Translations under genes and position numbers: made by a program
Source of the DNA: Pseudomonadota bacterium
Lineage (GTDB): Bacteria; Cyanobacteriota; Vampirovibrionia; LMEP-6097
Length of the DNA stretch: 6,300 nt
Assembly (NCBI GenBank): GCA_009924885.1
Contig: RFQS01000135.1
Coordinates: 1 to 6,300 of the forward strand
Direction of reading: 5' to 3'
The notes under the pieces: generated by a model
What the model was told of the DNA's origin: nothing
The model's input: only the letters and a program-made list of their open reading frames with translations
Databases searched by the model: none
Shown: positions 5,784 through 6,300 of the stretch, one piece after another
Layout: each line of letters starts with the position of its first letter
How positions within the stretch are numbered: position 1 is the stretch's first letter

Positions 5784-6296
5784 ATGAGAAATCTTTTTCA
5801 AATTTTAAGTCGAACAACCCACTTAGCTTTTTTATTGTTAATAATGCTTACATTAAATAGCTGTGCAAACGAATTCGAGACAGAAGAAAGCACTTGGGAA
5901 TTAGTAACCACTTCTTTAAAGGGTGTTAAAGCTTACGTTGATAAAAATAGAGTTGAGTGTGATAAGACCATGTGTAAAGCATGGACTAAGTTAGTTTTTC
6001 TTGAAAGTACCAGTCTCTCTAAGGATGAATTTAAAGACAGTGATAATCCTCAGATAAATTTAAACTCTAAGCGAATCGATTCGATGACCTATTTTTACTG
6101 CTTTGCTAAAAAATCTATGATGACTTCATATCAACTCTATGATGCAAATAATAAACTTATCAACACTCGCTGGATCAATAAACCAGAACTTACTTATGTC
6201 CAAGCAAACTCAATAGAATACGATATTTTTCAATATGTATGCAGACCCCTTCTTGAAGAAAAAGACAAAGACAAAGAATCTGTTAATGAAACATAA
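5784..6296 (+). CDS. lipoprotein resembling surface-adhesin protein E
   Basis: This is a 170-residue exported lipoprotein. The N-terminus is MRN followed by a hydrophobic stretch (residues 14-24, LAFLLLIMLTL) and a lipobox LNSC with Cys27 as the lipidated residue. Residues +2 and +3 (Ala, Asn) do not signal inner-membrane retention, so the outer membrane is likely. The mature part begins with STWELVTTSLKGVKAYVDKNRV. It then has a CDKTMCKAW segment, a YFYCFAKK strand and ends near QYVCRP. This pattern (W-x-x-V, YVD, W-x-K-hydrophobic, a mid-chain Cys strand, a late C-R) resembles the surface-adhesin protein E domain, first known from Haemophilus. Four further cysteines at 59, 64, 106 and 153 could form two disulfides in the periplasm. 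The tail after residue 155 is highly charged (EEKDKDKESVNET). It follows flhA after 70 bases, with a hairpin between, so cotranscription is uncertain. The lipoprotein call is firm, the family call moderate, and an adhesin role is not shown. Confidence 0.75.
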   Translation: MRNLFQILSRTTHLAFLLLIMLTLNSCANEFETEESTWELVTTSLKGVKAYVDKNRVECDKTMCKAWTKLVFLESTSLSKDEFKDSDNPQINLNSKRIDSMTYFYCFAKKSMMTSYQLYDANNKLINTRWINKPELTYVQANSIEYDIFQYVCRPLLEEKDKDKESVNET

Positions 6297-6300
6297 AAAA

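Overview
This AT-rich window carries six genes: one cut by the left edge, one encoding a protein I cannot assign, and four with recognisable features. The organism is a diderm (Gram-negative-type) flagellated bacterium, because the window encodes a complete FlhA export-gate protein and a signal-peptidase-II lipoprotein. The Tgt wording (for example GGVSVGE, GIDMFDCVMPTR, CPCYTC) and the presence of a long pentapeptide-repeat protein remind me of Cyanobacteriota in the wide sense. That would fit a non-photosynthetic, flagellated Vampirovibrionia/Melainabacteria-like lineage. This placement is inference from sequence flavour only.

Layout: (1) 2-478 (+), the 3' end of a Rossmann-type gene resembling glutamyl-tRNA reductase but lacking the usual long C-terminal dimerisation region. 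It converges with (2), a minus-strand pair running right to left: tgt (1940-3040), encoding queuosine tRNA-ribosyltransferase, followed after about 36 nt by a membrane-anchored pentapeptide-repeat protein (500-1903). The gap between them holds two palindromes built from four copies of one 7-mer. (3) A 131-bp divergent intergenic region (3041-3171) with a good sigma70-type promoter facing right, a dyad inside its spacer and overlapping hairpins in the leader. (4) A plus-strand pair: an unrecognised acidic 142-residue protein (3172-3600) whose end overlaps the start of flhA (3590-5713). (5) After a hairpin, a lipoprotein resembling the surface-adhesin protein E family (5784-6296).

The rightward genes look like a small transcription unit: promoter at about 3081-3109, then the unknown protein, then flhA, possibly followed by the lipoprotein. 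The close overlap makes the unknown protein a candidate partner or regulator of the flagellar export gate. flhA lacks its common neighbours flhB and flhF on the sides visible here. I see no insertion sequence, CRISPR array, tRNA, rRNA or obvious defence system. The most original items are the unknown flhA-coupled protein, the anchored acidic/pentapeptide architecture, the GluTR-like protein without its dimerisation domain, and the alternative-hairpin arrangement after tgt.
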